A DNA stretch of 64,000 bases from NCBI GenBank assembly GCA_046328715.1, contig JAXLWB010000037.1, forward strand, positions 1 to 64,000, written 5' to 3'. Shown piece after piece: positions 60,580-64,000 of the stretch. This stretch comes from JAXLWB01 sp046328715. Its GTDB lineage: Bacteria > Chloroflexota > Anaerolineae > Caldilineales > Caldilineaceae. Numbering within the stretch: the stretch's first letter is position 1; every line of letters starts with the position of its first letter. The position numbers and the translations under genes are program-made. Below the pieces are notes generated by a model, which saw only the letters and a program-made list of their open reading frames with translations, ran no database searches and was not told where the DNA came from.

Positions 60580-61323
60580 ATGAATCAATTTAACCTCACA
60601 CTACGTCGCCAAGTCTTGACACAAGATACGTTTGGACATAACCATTGGCTCGTGCGCACCGAACAGCGAACGGTCGCTGCGCCGAAAACCGCCATCGTGA
60701 TCTGCGACATGTGGGATTGTCATTGGAGCCGTGGAGCGAGTGAACGCGTCGAGGCGATGGTGCCCACCATGAATCAAGTGGTAGCGGCCGCCCGTCAACA
60801 AGGGGCGCTGATCATCCATGCTCCGTCTGAGGTGATGAACTTCTATACCGACCACCCAGCACGGCAGCGGAACCAAGCATTGCCAGTAGTTACACCGCCC
60901 GCACCTCTTGACCTTGCCGACCCGCCATTACCGATTGACGATACGGACGGCGGCTCTGACACGGGGGAAAGCAACTGGTACAAGGCTTGGAGTCGCCAGC
61001 ACGCTGGCCTTTTCATCGACGAAGCGAAGGATCTGATCACAGACGATGGCACCGAGGTCTACAATGCCCTTCATTATTACGGCATTGAACAACTGCTGAT
61101 CATGGGCGTCCATACCAATATGTGTGTGCTCAGACGCTCCTTTGCCATCAAACAGATGGTACGTTGGGGCGTCAATGTGGCACTGGTAGCGGATTTGACC
61201 GACACCATGTACAATCCCGCACAACGCCCCTATGTCAGCCATGAAGAAGGGACACGTCTGGTGGTCGAGTATATTGAGAAGTTCTGGTGCCCGACGATTT
61301 TGAGCAAAGAGATAGCGGGATGA
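60580..61323 (+). CDS. Isochorismatase-family cysteine hydrolase
   Basis: 247 residues. ICDMWD (Asp ~43), and a nucleophile Cys in HTNMCVLRR, match the Asp-Lys-Cys family. An unusually long insertion between ~95 and ~140 contains Pro/Asp-rich sequence. It is probably an amidase or ring-opening hydrolase for an N-containing sugar derivative, in line with the amidohydrolase and the ABC transporter. The start at 60580 is close to the MITE. Confidence 0.85.
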   Translation: MNQFNLTLRRQVLTQDTFGHNHWLVRTEQRTVAAPKTAIVICDMWDCHWSRGASERVEAMVPTMNQVVAAARQQGALIIHAPSEVMNFYTDHPARQRNQALPVVTPPAPLDLADPPLPIDDTDGGSDTGESNWYKAWSRQHAGLFIDEAKDLITDDGTEVYNALHYYGIEQLLIMGVHTNMCVLRRSFAIKQMVRWGVNVALVADLTDTMYNPAQRPYVSHEEGTRLVVEYIEKFWCPTILSKEIAG

Positions 61324-61324
61324 C

Positions 61325-61390
61325 AAGAAGACAAGAAGACAGGAGAACAAGAAGACAAGATAAACTCGATCATGTCGTTTTGTCTTCTTT
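61325..61390. repeat. AGACAAGAAG hairpin, short copy
   Basis: A tract of ACAAGAAGACAAGAAGAC units (61325-61360) followed by a shorter complementary TTTTGTCTTCTTT (61378-61390). It is the least symmetric member of the family. Confidence 0.6.
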
Positions 61391-61444
61391 AGACACTGTG
61401 AAACCTCTTGTGATTGATGTAGAACCAAAAAAGAGAGCCAAACT

Positions 61445-62263
61445 ATGAAAAATCTCCATTCAACCCAATCGAACCGTTTTGCGCTCTTTGTCAAACCGTG
61501 GAAAGCGATGACCCTGCCCGAGGTGGGGAATCATGTGAAAAAGCTGGGCTTTGACCTGATCGAGCTGCCGGTGCGTCCTGGCTTTGCTTGCCAGCCAGAG
61601 AACATCGAACGTGACCTGCCCCAAGCAGTGAAAATACTGGCGGATCTTGGCGTAGACGTTCTGAATGTTACGGTCGCTCTGCCCTTGAACGATGAGCGTC
61701 TCTATGCTGCCTGCGCTGCCGCCGGGATCGCAATGAATCGTGTCATCTTTAGCCGCGAGGGTCTTGGCTATTGGGAAGCTGAAGCCAAGGCGCGCCGCCA
61801 ACTCGACGCCGCCCTGCCACTCTGTGAACGTTACAATCTGCAAATCGGCATCCAACACCACTACGGCGGCTCCGTGCCGATCAACTCAATGGGGCTCTAT
61901 CACTTGGTCAAAGATTACGATCCGCGTTATGTCGGTGCCATTTGGGACCCCGCCCACAATGCACTGATGGGCGAAGACCCGGCAACGGGACTCGAAATCG
62001 TGCAGTCACATCTCTGTGTGGTCAACCTCAAAAACGCCTACTGGCGTAAGGTGAGCGGACCCGAAGCCGAGGTCGCCGATTGGCAGGTCTACTGGACCTC
62101 CGGGCGGCAGGGGCGCGCTTCCTGGGCGCAGGTGGCCGCTAAGGTCAAAGCAATGGGCTATGACGGGCCGATCTGTTTTTCGGCTGAATACAGCGCTGAG
62201 CATGAGGTGGATCGGCTGATTGTAGAAGATCTGACCTTTGCCAAAAGCTTGTGGCATGGATGA
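61445..62263 (+). CDS. Xylose-isomerase-like TIM-barrel sugar phosphate isomerase/epimerase
   Basis: 272 residues of the AP endonuclease 2-like TIM barrel: KLGFDLIELPVRPGF, LQIGIQHHYGG, AIWDPAHNALMGED and CFSAEYSAEHEVD. The metal-binding Glu, Asp and His are placed as in sugar isomerases and epimerases. GAGAG precedes the ATG. It closes the plus-strand operon and converges on an aldo/keto reductase gene. Confidence 0.86.
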   Translation: MKNLHSTQSNRFALFVKPWKAMTLPEVGNHVKKLGFDLIELPVRPGFACQPENIERDLPQAVKILADLGVDVLNVTVALPLNDERLYAACAAAGIAMNRVIFSREGLGYWEAEAKARRQLDAALPLCERYNLQIGIQHHYGGSVPINSMGLYHLVKDYDPRYVGAIWDPAHNALMGEDPATGLEIVQSHLCVVNLKNAYWRKVSGPEAEVADWQVYWTSGRQGRASWAQVAAKVKAMGYDGPICFSAEYSAEHEVDRLIVEDLTFAKSLWHG

Positions 62264-62282
62264 CGCAGGAATAGGACCATTT

Positions 62283-63194
62283 CTACTCGACCGCCCGAAT
62301 GAGCGTTTCCATCTGCTCGATCCGTTTGACGCCGAGGATCAAGGAAACGACAGCGGGTTGCTCCAGCAGGGCGAGCAGGGCATGTTGCAGCAGTGTTCGT
62401 CCTTTGGCAGCGGCCTCGTTTTCGATCCCAGCCAGTTGTTCAAACAGTTCGGGGGTCAGGGGCATGGTCCATTGTGGCTTTTCGACCTGGCGCGAGTCGG
62501 CGGGCGGCTGTGCATCTTGCTGATATTTGCCAGTCAGCACTCCCCCTTGCAACACCTGATAGGGTACAACGGCGATGCCCTGGCGCTGGCAGAGCGGCAG
62601 AATTTCTTTTTCAATCTCGCGCTTGAGCAGGCTATAGGCTGGTTGAAGCGCAACCGGGCGAGCGTAGTGGTTTGTGTCGCAGAGTTGTAACACTTCTTCA
62701 ATCTGTTGGGCCGAGAAGTTGGACAGCGCCCAATGGCGGATCTTACCCGCTCTGATCAACTCGTCCATCACCTGAATTGACTCAACCAGCGGCGTGTCGG
62801 GATCGGGTTTGTGCATATAGTAGAGGTCGATGAAGTCGGTTGCCAGGCGCGCCAGAGAGCGGTCGGTCTCGCGTAAAATATGACTACGACTCAGCCCCTG
62901 ATCGTCATTGGCGGGGCCGATCTTCATTCCCACTTTGCTAGCCAGCACTACTTGATTGCGCCTGCCCGCCAGCGCCTTCCCCAGAATCTCCTCCGCCACA
63001 CCTCCTGCCGAGCCAACGTAACGGGCGTATCCCTCATACATGTTGGCGGTGTCGATAAAATTGATGCCGTGGTCAATCGCCCAATGGGTGAGCTTGATGG
63101 CGTCTGCTTCGGCCACCGGCGTGCCAAAGGTCATCGTGCCCAAGCTAAGGATCGATACTTGAAGCGCAGTGTGGGGAATCGGTCGTCGTTGCAT
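62283..63194 (-). CDS. Aldo/keto reductase
   Basis: 303 residues with INFIDTANMYEGYAR, VLASKVG (Lys), DLYYMHKPDPD (His) and the C-terminal SLILGVKRIEQ. Together with the other two it is one of three such reductases in the window. It lies 41 bases downstream of the truncated sialidase-like gene and may be co-transcribed with it. Confidence 0.88.
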   Translation of the reverse strand: MQRRPIPHTALQVSILSLGTMTFGTPVAEADAIKLTHWAIDHGINFIDTANMYEGYARYVGSAGGVAEEILGKALAGRRNQVVLASKVGMKIGPANDDQGLSRSHILRETDRSLARLATDFIDLYYMHKPDPDTPLVESIQVMDELIRAGKIRHWALSNFSAQQIEEVLQLCDTNHYARPVALQPAYSLLKREIEKEILPLCQRQGIAVVPYQVLQGGVLTGKYQQDAQPPADSRQVEKPQWTMPLTPELFEQLAGIENEAAAKGRTLLQHALLALLEQPAVVSLILGVKRIEQMETLIRAVE

Positions 63195-63235
63195 AGGTGG
63201 TTTTCCAATCGTGCAAGTATTTGAAAGCGAGCTTT

Positions 63236-64000
63236 TTACAGCTCAAAGTGTGTTCCTTGGATAGTGGTTACGCCATCTGGCTCTTCGCCCCAATAGACGA
63301 CAAAGAGTGAACCATCCTCCAGCACAATTGCCTCGGGATAGCCCAGATTGCGATTCGGAAGATTATCACGAATGATCAACTCATCAGCAATCTCCCACGA
63401 ATCACCGTTGTCGTGGCTGAGGCAGGCGCGGATGCCAAAGGGTGGGCGGCGATAACCATAAACAGAGAGCACCCGACCGTCGGGCAGTTGTACGATATCG
63501 GCTGGATAGCCCCAGATCGGCGTGCGCCACGGTTTGCTCCAGGTGAGTCCCTGGTCGTCCGAAGTGACCTGATAGAGATATTCGCCACCTTCCTCGGAGC
63601 TGCGCAAATGACAGAGCAATCGGCCATTGGCTAAACGTGCCAGCACCGGCTCGTAGAAGTTAACCGCTGGATCACGGGCAATCTCACGAGTCTGGTTCCA
63701 AGTGTCTCCGCCGTCTTCCGAGATCGCAACAAAGGCCGCACTTTTGCCGACCTTGACCGTGCCATCGGCGTTCCATTCGTTGCCGAGCGGCTCTCCCTCC
63801 CAAACTTTGGTTTCGAGAAAGTAGATATCGTAGAAGGGATCAGCCGCCGCCAGTGGCTGCAATAAGGTGCTATCAGCCAATTCAACCGCGCCCCGGTGTG
63901 AGTAGCCGCTGATATAGGGCTGTGTGTTGATCTTGGTCGTCGCAACCCAGCTTTGGCCGTTGTCTTGCGAGCGATGAACGTAGGTACCCTCGTGACAACT
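63236..64000 (-). CDS. Partial sialidase-like BNR/Asp-box protein
   Basis: The frame is open at the right edge; the 254 codons visible are the C-terminal part. Four Asp boxes (RSQDNGQSW, SEDGGDTW, TSDDQGLTW, SHDNGDSW) are present, then NLGYPEAIVLEDGSLFVVYW, which parallels the DLGYPRAVKLANGQVMVAYY block of the sialidase-like protein at 8745-9866. The two are paralogues. Activity unknown. Confidence 0.78.
   Translation of the reverse strand, partial: SCHEGTYVHRSQDNGQSWVATTKINTQPYISGYSHRGAVELADSTLLQPLAAADPFYDIYFLETKVWEGEPLGNEWNADGTVKVGKSAAFVAISEDGGDTWNQTREIARDPAVNFYEPVLARLANGRLLCHLRSSEEGGEYLYQVTSDDQGLTWSKPWRTPIWGYPADIVQLPDGRVLSVYGYRRPPFGIRACLSHDNGDSWEIADELIIRDNLPNRNLGYPEAIVLEDGSLFVVYWGEEPDGVTTIQGTHFEL

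Noticed and set aside
1..64000. CRISPR arrays, tRNA or rRNA genes
   Set aside because: No regularly spaced direct repeats and no cloverleaf or rRNA-like sequence was recognised on reading both strands.

Overview
The window most likely comes from a member of the Chloroflexota (Caldilinea/Anaerolinea-like). This is inferred from the style of the genes: two very large HTH-NB-ARC-TPR regulators, Ala/Pro-rich lipoprotein peptide-type ABC binding proteins, many Gfo/Idh/MocA oxidoreductases, phytanoyl-CoA dioxygenase-like and sialidase-like proteins, and an F420-type DUF385 protein. No rRNA, tRNA, CRISPR array, phage gene or intact transposase was seen. It reads as a carbohydrate or sugar-acid catabolic region loaded with small palindromic repeats.

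Layout. 1-5.2 kb: the end of a glutamine-amidotransferase-like protein with a CysRS-like tail, an MFS exporter, an oligogalacturonate-lyase-like propeller, a Gfo/Idh/MocA oxidoreductase, and a small RHH plus retropepsin-like pair. 5.2-8.7 kb: a 921-residue STAND-type regulator divergent from a small secreted protein. 8.7-26.3 kb, all on the minus strand: a catabolic run that starts (5' end) with an unassigned 583-residue protein and a D-tartrate-dehydratase-like enolase-superfamily enzyme. It continues through aldo/keto reductases, a bicupin, SDR and MDR dehydrogenases, a Gfo oxidoreductase, a peptide/opine-type ABC transporter (binding protein plus two permeases), a class V aminotransferase, a DHDPS-family lyase/aldolase, a Mug-like glycosylase and a sialidase-like protein. 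26.4-36 kb: accessory genes (HNH pair, SMI1/KNR4, histidine phosphatase), a nested pair of non-autonomous elements, a DctP-like lipoprotein carrying three tandem copies of an unassigned domain, a GNAT protein, a second STAND regulator and a PIG-L deacetylase. 36-44 kb: PhyH, two SDRs, a PadR/NmrA unit bracketed by AraC-tail remnants, a K+ channel, an MFS protein and a toxin-antitoxin pair. 44-63 kb, plus strand: an MFS-HEAT fusion, an SMP-30 lactonase, a second complete Dpp-type ABC operon whose two ATPase genes are frameshifted, a YtcJ-like amidohydrolase, MDR and Gfo oxidoreductases, a DUF3800 gene with an adjacent structured RNA-like element, a cysteine hydrolase and a TIM-barrel isomerase. 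The window ends with an aldo/keto reductase and a truncated sialidase-like gene on the minus strand.

How the parts may work together (inference): two solute uptake systems feed NAD(P)-dependent oxidoreductases, a lactonase, an acid-sugar dehydratase and a DHDPS-type lyase. This is the usual toolkit for hexuronate, aldonate or pectin-fragment breakdown. A TGGTATACCA palindrome, like UxuR/ExuR-type GntR operators, overlaps the -10 element of the second ABC operon. A LacI-type palindrome lies just downstream of the promoter of the Gfo gene heading the first one.

The most unusual feature is the number and placement of palindromic elements. There are three copies of a MITE-like element with CCCCACCCTAACCC ends, one carrying a second element inside it with a 10-bp target duplication. 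A family of AGACAAGAAG/CTTCTTGTCT hairpins sits at the binding-protein/permease junction of both ABC operons. A third family supplies the stop codon of one gene. Several other long, near-perfect hairpins lie immediately downstream of stop codons.
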